The translations under genes and the position numbers were made by a program. DNA of 64,000 nucleotides from Huiozyma naganishii CBS 8797. Its lineage: Eukaryota > Ascomycota > Saccharomycetes > Saccharomycetales > Saccharomycetaceae. The stretch's first letter is position 1. Each line of letters opens with the position of its first letter. Shown in pieces: positions 26,573 through 37,403 of the stretch. The notes under the pieces were generated by a model, which worked only from the letters and a program-made list of their open reading frames with translations, was not told the DNA's origin and ran no database searches. The DNA is taken from the NCBI RefSeq assembly GCF_000348985.1, contig NC_035929.1, positions 434,001 to 498,000 on the forward strand. The letters run 5' to 3'.

Positions 26573-29140
26573 TCAAATATGTAAATATATGTCACCTTCA
26601 TCATCGATAAAACATCTATCAATATCTAATATCAGACCAAACTGATTCTGCATCTGCATTTGAAAGGAATGGACCAGCCCTTTGCTATCACAAGGTATCC
26701 ATAATTTTTTGATGTTTCTATCAAAAGTTACCATCGGTAATTGATATTTCGATATTACATTGCAATTCAGTTGAAATGAAGGTAATTTGGATGAGTCAAA
26801 CCCACTCTTTTGGCATGTGTAGTCTACTTGCTGAAATCCACAAAGAAAGAGGCTTGCAAATTTGGCATGTGTAATTATTGTCACAACAAACAATAGTATC
26901 ATCGCTATTGAAACAATATACTGATTTGAAACCACGAATAACCCCAATAAACAAACCTCTAAAAAATATATGCCAGCGTAAAGTTGCATTAGGGCTTGTG
27001 GGTACAGCTTGCCAAAAGTTTCAGAGCTGTTGCTATAAGAATACTGGTATTCAAATAGGTACTTGAAGGAGTAGTAAACCAAAATAAATGAAACGCATGC
27101 AAGGGGAAGAATTAGCGGAGCAATCACACTGTAGATAACGGTGATACAGCCTAGAACAGAAAAAATAGGGTACACCGAACCCCACTGAAAATACAGCGAT
27201 TTTCGGAGTCTCTCTAATCTCTTATGTGGTGTGTAGAGACATAGTTTGTAGTAAAAAACTTCAATAAAGAGTTCTCCAATTCGGATTAGGTTACCGCCAC
27301 AATATGCCATTCCTCTCATTAGAATAAAAGAGCAAAAGAAATTTGAGCTTTTTGGCAGTTCGGCTGCAAGAATGGACGGTACTGTGGTAGGATTATTAAT
27401 TAAGTTTTCAATAACAAAGGATACACCAGAGGAAATTGTAACCACAAGGAATAAATGCACAAAGAGAAAGGCAAAAAACCATTTCTGAGTATCTACCTCG
27501 ATCTCGGAACCTGTTCTGCAGCCCTTTAAATAGCTGAGAAGGCGGAATATATAAGGAGCACACTCTGTCAAAAAAATCAATGAAACAACTGGGAATATTA
27601 TGATAACCAAGTTATAAACAACCTCTGAGCGAAATTCAGAGCTGTTGGGGATCAGTATCAGATATGCCAAATACGGAATTTGGGACAGCAGCCCAATCAA
27701 CCCTACTGGTATAATCCAACCAACAATAATAAGGACGCCAAAAATTCTGGCGATACCTCCTCTTATCCATTTCAGTATGGTGGATTCTGCAGAAACGTTC
27801 GACCAGATAATGTCCTGTGGATCGGGACCCACAACTAGTTTGACATCATTCTGGTTATTGTTTAGTAATTGAGCGAAGAGATGACATGTTATGGCGGAGT
27901 CAAACTCAATAAACGCTTTATTATAAAAGTATCTTGAAGAGACAAAATTAGGGTTGTTCTTCTTTTCCAAATATTCTCGTCTTTTAATTAGTTCTTTAAC
28001 AACTTTGTGGTATTCTTCTATTTTTTTTGGTAGCAGTTCCATCCTATCCTTTAAGAAAGACCTTTTTTTAAACCTGAAAGATAACGGCAATCTATATATC
28101 GATCCTTTATTGGCGCCGTGTATTCTAAAAAATCTCCACTTTGAGCGATCAACTAAAGTTTTCATCTGGAACACATACTTATTAAAGTTAAATTTTAGCT
28201 TCCGGTTTGTTGATTTGAAAATGTTGTTAAATTTATTACTACCGCTGATATCTTTCATCCTTTCAGAAAAGAACTGTTCAAGGTACACCTCCAAAGTTAT
28301 TTTTTCTAGTTGGTGTTCTAAATGACGCATTTTCTTCCAAATAAGATAGATCTTTTTGTAATCTTTAGGAATGTAACACACTCCTTCAATGTTTCCCATT
28401 ATTTGAAACTTCTCAATTAACTCCCTTTTGTTAAGAATCACGTTATCTAGAAATAAAATGTGTTGATATCTCCCTTTATTTATCTCTTTTTTGATGCAAC
28501 TAGTAGTGATTTTTAGCTCACTGTGTAGCAAAGCAAAAAACCAGCTAACAAGAAAAATGCACATGATCAAATGAATAACCATAACTTTGGAATCTATATT
28601 CGACATATTCAATCGATCTAGTGATGTTGAATCCGAACCGGAAATATAGTGGATTGGTAACAGAACAGGCAAATTGACTATCGAAGTTGTAAAGGAGAAA
28701 AAAGCAAGGAATTTTAAAAATCTCAACATTAAATAAGCATCCAATCCACAGCTTTCTTTGTAAGATTCAATGTCCGCGGTAATTATGGTCTTAAGCCAGT
28801 TACTTTTAAATCCTTCAGGATTTAAGACCCTCTTTCCTTGATAGAGACGCTTGAAGATAATACGGAGTAGCAAAAATAAAAGTGTTTGAAAGACGAGGTA
28901 ACCCAACGATAGTAGTATACCATAAAGGAATCTTTCGAAGGATATACCAATTTCCCTATGCGCAGCACCTACCCTTGCAGAAGTTGCAAAGGCAGAAAGA
29001 ATTTCTTTTGTAAATTTCTTGATATTATTATCTGGGTCGAACTGGCTGTGTGTCAAACTTAAAAAAAACTCTTGAGGGGTCTGCGATTGATGTTCTACTG
29101 CTTGAAATTGGAACGTGAATAGATTCGAGGGGTTGATCAT
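26573..29140 (-). CDS. SPO75: Sporulation protein Spo75, DUF221/CSC1 family
   Basis: This 855-residue multi-pass membrane protein (868 in S. cerevisiae) belongs to the CSC1/OSCA/TMEM63 (DUF221) family of osmosensitive channel-like proteins. Membrane helices appear near the N-terminus (FLYGILLSLGYLVFQTLLFL), at about 155-215, and in a cluster from about 460 to 770. The RSX_7TM-type cytosolic loop lies between them (EFDSAITCHLFAQLLNNNQ). Spo75 is the meiosis-specific yeast member, required for spore formation. Its place beside MMM1 (YLL005C-YLL006W) favours SPO75 over the vegetative paralogues CSC1, RSN1 and PHM7, and a possible Ndt80 site lies upstream. Confidence 0.87.
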   Translation of the reverse strand: MINPSNLFTFQFQAVEHQSQTPQEFFLSLTHSQFDPDNNIKKFTKEILSAFATSARVGAAHREIGISFERFLYGILLSLGYLVFQTLLFLLLRIIFKRLYQGKRVLNPEGFKSNWLKTIITADIESYKESCGLDAYLMLRFLKFLAFFSFTTSIVNLPVLLPIHYISGSDSTSLDRLNMSNIDSKVMVIHLIMCIFLVSWFFALLHSELKITTSCIKKEINKGRYQHILFLDNVILNKRELIEKFQIMGNIEGVCYIPKDYKKIYLIWKKMRHLEHQLEKITLEVYLEQFFSERMKDISGSNKFNNIFKSTNRKLKFNFNKYVFQMKTLVDRSKWRFFRIHGANKGSIYRLPLSFRFKKRSFLKDRMELLPKKIEEYHKVVKELIKRREYLEKKNNPNFVSSRYFYNKAFIEFDSAITCHLFAQLLNNNQNDVKLVVGPDPQDIIWSNVSAESTILKWIRGGIARIFGVLIIVGWIIPVGLIGLLSQIPYLAYLILIPNSSEFRSEVVYNLVIIIFPVVSLIFLTECAPYIFRLLSYLKGCRTGSEIEVDTQKWFFAFLFVHLFLVVTISSGVSFVIENLINNPTTVPSILAAELPKSSNFFCSFILMRGMAYCGGNLIRIGELFIEVFYYKLCLYTPHKRLERLRKSLYFQWGSVYPIFSVLGCITVIYSVIAPLILPLACVSFILVYYSFKYLFEYQYSYSNSSETFGKLYPQALMQLYAGIYFLEVCLLGLFVVSNQYIVSIAMILLFVVTIITHAKFASLFLCGFQQVDYTCQKSGFDSSKLPSFQLNCNVISKYQLPMVTFDRNIKKLWIPCDSKGLVHSFQMQMQNQFGLILDIDRCFIDDEGDIYLHI

Positions 29141-29526
29141 TTTACCCTCTTTGAGATGGTATCTTAACTGTAATGTAGTCTTGCCAAAACATTTTTTAAC
29201 ACAAAATGTAGAAAAACAATAGATTTTTTACCGCCCACCTGGAAGCCTACCCAGTATTTTTCATAAAAAAGTTGAAACAACCCAACGGTGAGCTTGGAAA
29301 CTGAAGGTGCTTTGGCTTAACTCACTACGGTGTCAACAAATTTCTTCACCTTCAAAACAAAGACGACATAGAATAACCCATCCCTTTTAAATGAAAAAAG
29401 ATCATTTGGGTTTCAAAGTTTGCCTTATCCGATATTGAGGTTCCTTCTTCACTTTTCAATTAATATTAATCTATTTGTTATACAGTTGGTTTATATCATT
29501 CATGCAGAGGGTATTGGCAATGAAGA
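29141..29526. other. Intergenic region, SPO75 promoter and DRS1 3' end
   Basis: This 386-bp A+T-rich stretch contains the possible middle-sporulation element annotated separately. It is also the right endpoint of the inverted LMO1-MMM1-SPO75 block. I see no repeat or tRNA that would explain the inversion. Confidence 0.4.
29198..29206. promoter_or_regulatory. Middle sporulation element (Ndt80 type) before SPO75
   Basis: AACACAAAA matches the Ndt80 consensus DNCRCAAAW. It lies about 60 bp upstream of the SPO75 ATG. SPO75 is a sporulation gene, so the site is plausible, but one short match in A+T-rich DNA is weak evidence. Confidence 0.4.
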
Positions 29527-31791
29527 TTACCTTTTACCATTTTTCTTACCTCCTTTCTTGCCTTTAGGAGGTCTTTGCTGATCATTGATACGATCCTTTT
29601 GAGTCTTTTTATAGGAACGCCCCCCATCTTCCATGGCCTCCTCTCTCTTTCTCTTTTTGCTGTTTGTATTCTTTTTGGTTGCTGACAAAGTGCCCATAAC
29701 TTTGGCATTTTTCTTTTCTGTTTCCGTTTGGAACCAGGTTCTTCTTGGTCTAGCTTGAATCTCTTTTTTGTGCTTCAGCATATTTTCACCCTTCTTTAGT
29801 TGCATTTCGGCTCTCAAAATTTCCTTCTCTTCCTTTTCTTCCACCAAAACAGCCTCAATGGTGTCTGCAGATTTCTCAACCAGTTTATTTGTCTCTTCGA
29901 CTTGGTTCCAATCGACGTTTCTACCTAGTGCCCTACCCCCATTATTTGAAATTTGATTTGTTTCTTCGACACTCTTAATAGCAGCTCTGACAATAGCTCT
30001 TTCTTGGGAAGACTCCCCCACTAATGTGACGGAACGACCTTCTCTACCGGCTCTTGCAGTACGACCCACTCTATGCAGATAAATCTCATGTGACTTGGGC
30101 ATATCATAATTTATGACAACCTCAATTTTGGGGATATCAAGACCTCTGGAAGCCAAATCAGTACAGATTAGCACCGGGACATCCAAACTCTTGAATCTGG
30201 TGACGGATTCCAAACGTTGCTCCTGGGTTAGCGACCCATGTAGCTCTGCAACGGCCATACCAAGAAGACCAAGAATGATTCTTAACCTATGCGCGGTTTC
30301 CTTCCTGGCGACAAATACCACGATTCTCTTCTGCGCATTACTATCCAATTTCCTGATCAAATTGAATAATAAGGCAGGCTTTAAGTTATCTCTTTTACGA
30401 ATACGAACAAACTCTTGAGTCAATTTGGAGGCTGCTTGCTTTGGAGGGTCGATCATAATTCTAACTGGTCTTCTTAGAGATAGCGATACCAAACTTTTTA
30501 TCTTGGAGTTCATTGTGGCGGAAAACAGCAAGTTTTGTCTCTTACTTGGAAGCATGGTCATAATCTCCTTCAATTCGTCTTGAAAACCTTCCTCCAACAT
30601 TCTATCGGCTTCATCTAAAACCAAGATCTCTACAGAGTCGACATTGAAACTGGCGGAATTCCTGATATGATCGATAAATCTACCTGGTGTGGCAATAACG
30701 ATATCTGGTCTGGCCTTCAAAGCTTGCTCTTGTTGTCTCAGATTTAGACCACCAACGGCCAACCCAAAAGTAAGACCGGAAACAAACTGACCTATTTTCT
30801 TGGCGACATCCGAAATTTGGATAGCCAGTTCACGGGTTGGGGTTAACACAATGACCCTTGTCATTGCCACTTTCGATGGCTTGAATAAGAGACGTTCAAT
30901 AATCGGGATCATGAACGCTGCTGTTTTACCAGAACCTGTAACGGCACCAGCAATGACATCTTTACCTTGCAAAGCAACGGGAATGGTGGCGCTTTGGATC
31001 GGCGAGGGCTTGGTGTAACCCAGATGAGCCAGACCCTTCAAAACAGGACGCGATAGAGAAAGTGAGTTGAATGTTTCGTGCGTTTGCTTCTTGGCATCAT
31101 CGGCTTCGTTATCGGAGGCATAAAACTCTGCCTTCGCCTCAGCAGTGTCGTCTTCCTCCCCATCATCGGCATCCTCACCATGATCGGAAGCTACAAGTTC
31201 TTTCCCTTCCTCCTCGCTTTCTTCGACATCATCGTCCTCGTCTTCGCTGGAACTTTCGTCTCCGTTCTCTATCTCCTCTTCTTGAGGTTTAGCACCCATA
31301 CCAAAACCATCCATGGCCAATTCATCTTCGTCTTTGTGTGCCGCGGACTCTGTATCAGATGCTTCTTCTTCCTCCGATGAAGCACCATCGCTTTCCTCAT
31401 CTTTCTTCTTATCAATGGCAGCCATTTGAAGCAACCCACCCTTCCTTCTAATTATTTTGTCCAAATCGACATCCTTCCTGGCCAATTCATCGCCGTTAGC
31501 TTTACTAACATCAAAGTCCCAACCTTGAAAGTCCTTCGAATACGTAGAAGCATCGTCCAACGTAAACCGGAAGTTTTCGTCCAGATCACCCCTCTCTGCG
31601 TCCTCCCCGGCACTCTTCTTTGATTTCGAGGCTTTCTTCTTCTTTTTGTTTTGAGTTGCACTCTCACGAACCTGTTCTTTGTTCTCCTCCTGATCTAGCG
31701 CTTCATCTTCAGAGACGTCCAGATCTGGAATATCCTCCTCTGAGTCGCTAATTGTGGGCACGAAATCCAAATCGTTAAACTTCTTAACCAT
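29527..31791 (-). CDS. DRS1: DEAD-box RNA helicase Drs1 (60S biogenesis)
   Basis: This 754-residue nucleolar helicase (752 in S. cerevisiae) is needed for 27S pre-rRNA processing and 60S assembly. The N-terminal third is highly acidic (long Glu/Asp runs). The helicase core then shows the Q motif ([14 protein letters not shown]), motif I AVTGSGKT (about 279-287), motif II DEAD (about 388), SAT (about 423) and motif [15 protein letters not shown] (about 572-584). A Lys-rich tail follows. ATG 31791 gives [20 protein letters not shown] as the family start; the open frame upstream lacks similarity. COX17 diverges from it as in YLL008W-YLL009C. Confidence 0.95.
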   Translation of the reverse strand: MVKKFNDLDFVPTISDSEEDIPDLDVSEDEALDQEENKEQVRESATQNKKKKKASKSKKSAGEDAERGDLDENFRFTLDDASTYSKDFQGWDFDVSKANGDELARKDVDLDKIIRRKGGLLQMAAIDKKKDEESDGASSEEEEASDTESAAHKDEDELAMDGFGMGAKPQEEEIENGDESSSEDEDDDVEESEEEGKELVASDHGEDADDGEEDDTAEAKAEFYASDNEADDAKKQTHETFNSLSLSRPVLKGLAHLGYTKPSPIQSATIPVALQGKDVIAGAVTGSGKTAAFMIPIIERLLFKPSKVAMTRVIVLTPTRELAIQISDVAKKIGQFVSGLTFGLAVGGLNLRQQEQALKARPDIVIATPGRFIDHIRNSASFNVDSVEILVLDEADRMLEEGFQDELKEIMTMLPSKRQNLLFSATMNSKIKSLVSLSLRRPVRIMIDPPKQAASKLTQEFVRIRKRDNLKPALLFNLIRKLDSNAQKRIVVFVARKETAHRLRIILGLLGMAVAELHGSLTQEQRLESVTRFKSLDVPVLICTDLASRGLDIPKIEVVINYDMPKSHEIYLHRVGRTARAGREGRSVTLVGESSQERAIVRAAIKSVEETNQISNNGGRALGRNVDWNQVEETNKLVEKSADTIEAVLVEEKEEKEILRAEMQLKKGENMLKHKKEIQARPRRTWFQTETEKKNAKVMGTLSATKKNTNSKKRKREEAMEDGGRSYKKTQKDRINDQQRPPKGKKGGKKNGKR

Positions 31792-32199
31792 TGTACGCGA
31801 CCGTTCCGTGTGTATGTGTGTCTGTGGGCCACTGGTTCTGCCCTGATACCAATCCAAACGTACTTCCATGCAGCAGTCCAATATTCATCTCATCTCATCT
31901 CATCTCATCGCAAAATCGAGAGGAATGAAACAAGAAATAAAAAAAAATTTCACTTCCGTGCGAAACGATCAAAAAAGTAACACTTTGAAGCCATCTCTCA
32001 TTTTTCTTAGTAATTTACCCGCTCATCCAATAGTCTTGTAGCGGATTTATGAGTTGGGCCCATTCCCCTTATTGCGGGAGCAACCGCTTGTATGTATATA
32101 TATAAGTTGATGGGTACACGGTCTTTGCGGAGTCGGGCTTTATCTGGTTACAGTGGTTGCTGGAGGGACCATTTTGGCAGAGTGTGTAGCTAGAGAAAC
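31792..32199. other. Divergent intergenic region, DRS1/COX17
   Basis: This region holds the DRS1 PAC/RRPE elements (annotated separately) and a TATATATATAA box at about 32093-32104, roughly 100 bp before COX17. Nothing else is evident. Confidence 0.5.
31886..31952 (-). promoter_or_regulatory. Tandem PAC and RRPE-like elements before DRS1
   Basis: The plus strand at 31886-31911 reads four CATCT units followed by CATCGC; on the minus strand this is GCGATGAGATGAG extended by further GATGA units. A TGAAATTTT run on the minus strand at 31939-31952 resembles RRPE. Together they mark DRS1 as part of the ribosome-biogenesis regulon, about 95-160 bp upstream of the ATG. Confidence 0.7.
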
Positions 32200-32406
32200 A
32201 TGTCTGAACCAGTTGACCAGAGTAAAGTTAGTGTGGATAAGGAGGAGAGGCCCAAGGCATGTTGCGTTTGCAAAGATGAGAAGTCCGCCCGTGACGAGTG
32301 TTTGCTCTTTAAAGGGACAGCAGATGACAGCGGGTATGTCAAGTGTAAAGATCTGATTGAGAAGTACAAGAGCTGTATGAAGGGTCATGGTTTCGAGGTC
32401 AAGTGA
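32200..32406 (+). CDS. COX17: Cytochrome oxidase copper chaperone Cox17
   Basis: This 68-residue intermembrane-space protein delivers copper to Sco1 and Cox11 for cytochrome c oxidase assembly. It carries the CCXC copper motif (Cys21, Cys22, Cys24 in KACCVCKDEK) and the twin CX9C scaffold cysteines (Cys24/Cys34 and Cys49/Cys59), ending CMKGHGFEV as in the family. It has two extra residues before Cys49 relative to S. cerevisiae. It diverges from DRS1 and lies before a YEH1-like gene, as in YLL009C-YLL012W, with SOF1 and PSR1 missing. Confidence 0.96.
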   Translation: MSEPVDQSKVSVDKEERPKACCVCKDEKSARDECLLFKGTADDSGYVKCKDLIEKYKSCMKGHGFEVK

Positions 32407-32671
32407 AAGGCCGTTGCTGGCTGCATAAGAAAAGTTTACAAGTCTGATATTCCCGACATAAATTTATATGCCCTTTACTGTATCAATAGTTCCCACTCTA
32501 GTACATAGTTAACTTCATGATAAGAAAAGCGTGCCACCGTACAGTCGTTCCCCCCTTCTCCCCCCCCCGGTTCGTTGTATCGAATGTATGTTTTTAGAAT
32601 AAATGATATGTATAAGTGTATGTGTGTGTGCATGTGTTTGCAAAATGCTAATGTGTGTGTTCCCTAAATCA

Positions 32672-33973
32672 CTATCTTAAGTTCTCCACCAACGTTTTCC
32701 CTATCCGTTCGTTCACGTTCTTGGCCCATAGGACATCCAGATGCGAGTACTCGTCGATGACCCAGTACTTGTACGTGTTTTTATCCTCGTAGTTTTGGAA
32801 ATGGTCGATGACACGCTGTCCATCCACGAGTTTGTCCTTGCGCGGCACAAACAGCAAGACATTTGGTCTGTCCTCCTGTTTGTACTCGGGCCCCCACCAA
32901 GTGTGGTGTTCTGGGAACAGTTGTGGCGCATGTCTCAAAAAACTCACTTTATTTGGGTCCGTGCTCAACCACCACTGCATCAACTTAACGGAGACGTGGA
33001 CTGGGGAAAACATGAAGTGTCTCGATTTGATCTCGTTATCCCACAGTGTGTCGTTCCACTCGAATAAGTAGTTGAAGAAAAGGTAGCAGATGAACGAGAA
33101 GAACTGTGTCCCCAAGAGACAACGACGTGCAACCATCATTATCTTGACGAAGGACTTGTTGCCGAATACAGCGTCGTTATCAATTGTGCGCGACATTATC
33201 TTCATCACAGCGCTCTCCTTCAAGAGAAGTGATCCAGGGTAACAAGCTGGAGATAATGCGACGAAGTTATCAACGTACTTGTTGATCCCACCACAGTTAT
33301 TAATAAGTCCCAAGAAAATCTCTGCTGTACCTTGGGAATGGCCCAATAGGTTAATCTTTTCATTACCTGATCTCGCCCTGACAAACTGTACCATTGCGGG
33401 CAAGTCAAACTGCACCAGTTCCCTCATATCCCAATTCCAACATTTGGGGGAATGTTTAATCTTCTTGTTAATTTCAAACCCTATCCTATTATTCCCCAAC
33501 CAGACGTCGAACCCCTGTGAGTACAAGTAGTACGCAAGCGAATGCTCACCACCTGAAGCAAACGATCCACTGCTCTGCAAGAGCCCGTGAATGCAAAGAA
33601 ACGCCTTTCTCTTCTGTCCGTTGGGCAACGTATCTGTAGGATGTTTCAAATGCCACATTTCCAGTGTAAAACCATCCTCAGTCTCCACACTAAGTTCCTC
33701 CACCGGTATATTCAATTTACTGTAGTAGTACGATAGAGCTGGGACCAATGGATCTTTCTCCTTCTTCTTCTTCTTCTTCTGTGATGCGACGATGTCAATG
33801 GGCTCAGCGATCTCCACCGTCCCGTGGTCGCACTGCTCACCACCGTTCTCGAAGAAATGTTTGTACAACGCCAACACCATGATCACGGTGATACCCGCAT
33901 TCAAAATTACATGTGCAAAAACACGCTTTGCATAGTACCTTGCCGAATCCGGCCTTGAAAACTCAATAGTCAT
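32672..33973 (-). CDS. YEH1: Steryl ester hydrolase, Yeh1/Yeh2 family
   Basis: This 433-residue membrane-anchored lipase hydrolyses steryl esters to sterol and fatty acid. One membrane segment lies near the N-terminus (about 21-38, HVILNAGITVIMVLALYK), then a Lys run. The alpha/beta-hydrolase domain has the oxyanion-region IHGLLQSSGSF, the nucleophile Ser213 in LLGHSQGTAE, an Asp at 380 or 384 (VPRKDKLVD) and His411 (EYSHLDVLWA). It is shorter than S. cerevisiae Yeh1 (573) and Yeh2 (538), mainly through a short N-terminus. Position beside PUF3 (YLL012W-YLL013C) favours YEH1, but YEH1 and YEH2 are sister copies from the genome duplication, so the assignment between them is uncertain. Confidence 0.85.
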   Translation of the reverse strand: MTIEFSRPDSARYYAKRVFAHVILNAGITVIMVLALYKHFFENGGEQCDHGTVEIAEPIDIVASQKKKKKKEKDPLVPALSYYYSKLNIPVEELSVETEDGFTLEMWHLKHPTDTLPNGQKRKAFLCIHGLLQSSGSFASGGEHSLAYYLYSQGFDVWLGNNRIGFEINKKIKHSPKCWNWDMRELVQFDLPAMVQFVRARSGNEKINLLGHSQGTAEIFLGLINNCGGINKYVDNFVALSPACYPGSLLLKESAVMKIMSRTIDNDAVFGNKSFVKIMMVARRCLLGTQFFSFICYLFFNYLFEWNDTLWDNEIKSRHFMFSPVHVSVKLMQWWLSTDPNKVSFLRHAPQLFPEHHTWWGPEYKQEDRPNVLLFVPRKDKLVDGQRVIDHFQNYEDKNTYKYWVIDEYSHLDVLWAKNVNERIGKTLVENLR

Positions 33974-34769
33974 CTATCTCGCTGCGAAACAGACACACAG
34001 AACGCGACGATGCCTTACTCAGCTTATCAAGAAAAGAGTCGTCAACCCTCCTACGCGAAAAACAGGCGTTCCTGAGCAAGCCCAGTCCCATATATATCCC
34101 AATCCCACCCGGGTGTGCATTGTATGATAAAGCGAAAGAGAGAAAAACAGCAAACCTAAACGAGACACCTTCGAGAAATTTTGCAACACCGAAGGCTATA
34201 GCGGTCGAAGGAAACCGAAGAGGCAGCTTTGCCTGCTCCCGCACAGAACAGGCCGCAGGGCATGCCTCGAGGCAGCGGCAGAGCACACTTAATTCCCCGC
34301 GAGATTCGGGAAGGCGACATATTACCGCTTTGGGACGGGTGTTGTTGCAAGCGGGAGGCGGGAGATGGCCCGATAGTTCAGACATCAGAAACAGGCAGTA
34401 TCACCCCACGCTCATCGGGGGGAATGCCTCGCAGTTGGTCTGCCATCGCTACCTCCATCGCTACTACCACCACCCCGTTGCTGACTGCACCCGCGCGATT
34501 CGGTAAGCGAAGCGAGAAAAGCAATTTTGAAACACGCACAGCCAAAAAAAGAAGGCGAAAATTAGGGCTTCTTTTGTTCACTGCTACTACTACTACCACT
34601 GTATTTTTTTCTGTTTTTCGAGGAAGAAAAAAAATCAAAACGGAAAATAGAAGACTTGCCATTTCTCTTGGTGGTGGTAGGTGCAGGTAGGCTGTGATCA
34701 GTAGTTGCCCCATTCACACAGCACTTGGCTGCCACGCGTTATTATTATCCCGCTTCTCTTTCTTGTTGG
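33974..34769. other. Divergent intergenic region, YEH1/PUF3
   Basis: About 800 bp separate the two starts. The region is of mixed composition with G-rich patches (around 34345-34440) and poly-A tracts (34540-34660). Open frames on both strands (for example 33963-34385 minus and 34229-34690 plus) overlap one another and resemble nothing; they are probably chance. PUF3 may have a long 5' leader. Confidence 0.35.
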
Positions 34770-37403
34770 ATGAATAATATAAGTGCCGGCAGCAACAGTA
34801 ACAGTAGCAGCAACGGCAATACGAAGTACGGCGACATGGATGTTGAGTTGGCTTCAATAGTGTCATCGCTTAGTGCGCTGTCTAATTCGGGCAGCACGTC
34901 GAATAGTATGGGTGGTGGTGCCTCGGGGAACGGTAAGCAGCTCGGCGGGTTTAGAAGGTCGAGTTTCAACTCGAGCGATGCGGATTCCGATGTGGGGTTC
35001 GCCAACAACAACGGCAACACTTTCAAAAATTTGAGTCACTCCCTGGGGACTGCCCCACCGTATGCTTCCAGTTTCAACCAGTTGCTGTCATCGAACGGGA
35101 CCACTGGTGCTAGCAACAACAACAACAATAACAACTACTATTACTCCTCGTCGGCGTCTCACGCGGGGAACAACAGTATGAAGCAGAGGCTTGGCTTATT
35201 GGGGTCGTACCCTAACTCGATGGCTGGGCCCGGTCCCACGTTTACTATCTCGAATGGTAAGGACAACAACTATGCGCACACCATTCAGAATATCACCACT
35301 GGTGCGACAGGTGGTGGTGGTATGGGGTCTGGTGGGTTCTTCGAGGCGTTTGGGAAATCCATTATTGAGGGCACCAGAGAATTGGAGAATGACGATAACG
35401 TCACAGTCCCCTCATCGCACCCGGGTAGCCAAGTCACGTTGGATAGGGGGAACATCAGTCCAGCAGCGTTCAACAGTGACGATCAGCACAGTGGCAGCGA
35501 TCACACTGGGTCCATCAACAGTGCTCTATCGTCGCACCCAAAGAACATCTGGAACCCAGCATCCACAGAGACTTTCAAACCTGGACTGGAGGCATTCCCA
35601 CAACAACAGCCACAGCCACAGATGGTTATGAAAAACGGACAGTACCTTGTGAAACAGCCAATGTTCCAGAATGGATTCCCCTACAACAACGGGTTTCAAC
35701 AGTTCCCAATGGTCCCCCCACCGAATTCATTCATCCCAATGATGATGTACCAGCAGGGGAATGACGGAGTCAAGGACCAAGCTCAGGAGAATTTTGTAAA
35801 TACCGCTCCTACTCCTGCAGAAGACAACCCGGCGACGTCCCCGCTTTCCCCCACTGTACTACCTGTAAATACCGAGGACTTCGACGGCTCCAACCCTGGT
35901 TCAGGTAATTCACCTGAAACTTTAAATATTCTTTCACCAACAAACAGGGGGGACTCCAAGGGTATGGTATTTGTGCAAGGCCAAGATGAACGGAACGCAG
36001 AACCGTTCTATTACCCCACATTCAACGAGGATAATCGCACTAGCAACAACGGCAAGGGTGCCAAACTTCGCAAGAACTCTGATCATGTAAATAAGCATAA
36101 GGGTAAACATAAGGGCCACAACAAAAATGACAAGACGAACCAGTTGGGGGCGAACCAAGCGAATCCGTACCTGGACCAAGCAAAGTACGTTAGAAAGAAT
36201 GGTTTCGCTGCCACCCACAAGAATGACGCACCAACACTACACCACAACGACTCGGAAAGTGGGACTGCCAAGAAGCAACAGTCAGCACAGCCTGCGTTCC
36301 ATAGATCGCCATTGTTGGAGGAGATCAGGAGCAACAGCAATAACGAGGAGAAGACGTATCATTTGGCGGACATCTGCGGCCACACACTGGAATTCTGTAA
36401 AGATCAGTATGGGTCCCGTTTCATTCAGAAAGAGTTAGCAACAGCGTCCTCATCAGAGAAGGAGGTTATCTTCAACGAGATCAGAGATGATATTTTGACT
36501 CTTTCAAACGACGTCTTTGGTAACTACGTAATTCAGAAGTTCTTCGAATTTGGATCGAAGACTCAAAAGGATATCCTAATAGACAACTTCAGTGGTAAAA
36601 TGAAGGAATTGTCCATGCAAATGTACGCCTGTAGGGTGATCCAAAAGGCGTTGGAGTTTATTGATGCAGATCAGAGGATTGAACTTGTGAAAGAACTGTC
36701 AGACTGTGTGCTGAAGATGATTAAAGACCAAAATGGTAATCATGTTATTCAGAAAGCCATTGAGTGCATCCCAATTGAGTTGCTTCCCTTCGTCTTAACG
36801 TCTCTAACGGGTCACATCTACCATCTGTCCACACATTCGTACGGTTGTCGTGTAGTCCAAAGGTTGTTGGAGTTTGGGTCCCTGCAGGACAAAACCGTCA
36901 TATTACTTGAGCTGAAAGATTTCATTCCCTATTTGATCCAAGATCAATACGGTAACTACGTCATTCAACATGTACTACAGCACGGCTCCGATGATCCAGA
37001 TTGTCTACCTATGGTCAGCACAAAGCAGGAGATAATTGAGATTGTCTCTAAAAACGTTGTAGAGTTTTCGAAACATAAGTTCGCCTCCAACGTTGTCGAA
37101 AAGGCGATCCTTTACGGAACCAAAGAGCAAAAAGATTCTGTTATCTCCAAGATCTTACCAAAGAGTAAAGAGCATGCGGCCAATCTAGAGGATAACGCTC
37201 CAATGATTCTCATGATGAGAGACCAATTTGCTAATTATGTGGTTCAAAAACTGGTGACTGTGTCGGAAGGTGAGGGCAAGATCCTCATTGTCATTGCAAT
37301 ACGGGCATATTTGGATAAACTGAACAAATCTAACTCGCTGGGGAATAGACATTTGGCCAGTGTTGAGAAATTGGCCGCATTGGTCGATACTGTTGAGATT
37401 TGA
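34770..37403 (+). CDS. PUF3: Pumilio-family mRNA-binding protein Puf3
   Basis: This 877-residue protein (879 in S. cerevisiae) binds UGUANAUA elements in the 3' ends of mRNAs for mitochondrial proteins and controls their decay and localisation. The N-terminal 500 residues are low-complexity (Asn, Ser, Gly, Gln, Pro) but keep short conserved blocks: MDVELASIVSSLSALS, GGFRRSSF and GFFEAFGKSIIEGTRELE. Eight Pumilio repeats fill about residues 530-866 (CKDQYGSRFIQ, SNDVFGNYVIQKF, QMYACRVIQKA, DQNGNHVIQKA, HSYGCRVVQR, DQYGNYVIQH, HKFASNVVEKA, DQFANYVVQKL). ATG 34770 is the first; a second at 34836 begins the first conserved block. EMC6 follows convergently as in YLL013C-YLL014W. Confidence 0.95.
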   Translation: MNNISAGSNSNSSSNGNTKYGDMDVELASIVSSLSALSNSGSTSNSMGGGASGNGKQLGGFRRSSFNSSDADSDVGFANNNGNTFKNLSHSLGTAPPYASSFNQLLSSNGTTGASNNNNNNNYYYSSSASHAGNNSMKQRLGLLGSYPNSMAGPGPTFTISNGKDNNYAHTIQNITTGATGGGGMGSGGFFEAFGKSIIEGTRELENDDNVTVPSSHPGSQVTLDRGNISPAAFNSDDQHSGSDHTGSINSALSSHPKNIWNPASTETFKPGLEAFPQQQPQPQMVMKNGQYLVKQPMFQNGFPYNNGFQQFPMVPPPNSFIPMMMYQQGNDGVKDQAQENFVNTAPTPAEDNPATSPLSPTVLPVNTEDFDGSNPGSGNSPETLNILSPTNRGDSKGMVFVQGQDERNAEPFYYPTFNEDNRTSNNGKGAKLRKNSDHVNKHKGKHKGHNKNDKTNQLGANQANPYLDQAKYVRKNGFAATHKNDAPTLHHNDSESGTAKKQQSAQPAFHRSPLLEEIRSNSNNEEKTYHLADICGHTLEFCKDQYGSRFIQKELATASSSEKEVIFNEIRDDILTLSNDVFGNYVIQKFFEFGSKTQKDILIDNFSGKMKELSMQMYACRVIQKALEFIDADQRIELVKELSDCVLKMIKDQNGNHVIQKAIECIPIELLPFVLTSLTGHIYHLSTHSYGCRVVQRLLEFGSLQDKTVILLELKDFIPYLIQDQYGNYVIQHVLQHGSDDPDCLPMVSTKQEIIEIVSKNVVEFSKHKFASNVVEKAILYGTKEQKDSVISKILPKSKEHAANLEDNAPMILMMRDQFANYVVQKLVTVSEGEGKILIVIAIRAYLDKLNKSNSLGNRHLASVEKLAALVDTVEI

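Noticed and set aside
33963..34385. 140-codon minus-strand frame overlapping the YEH1 start, and a 153-codon plus-strand frame at 34229-34690.
   Set aside because: They overlap each other on opposite strands within a spacer and have no family-like segments; the larger one also conflicts with the YEH1 5' end.
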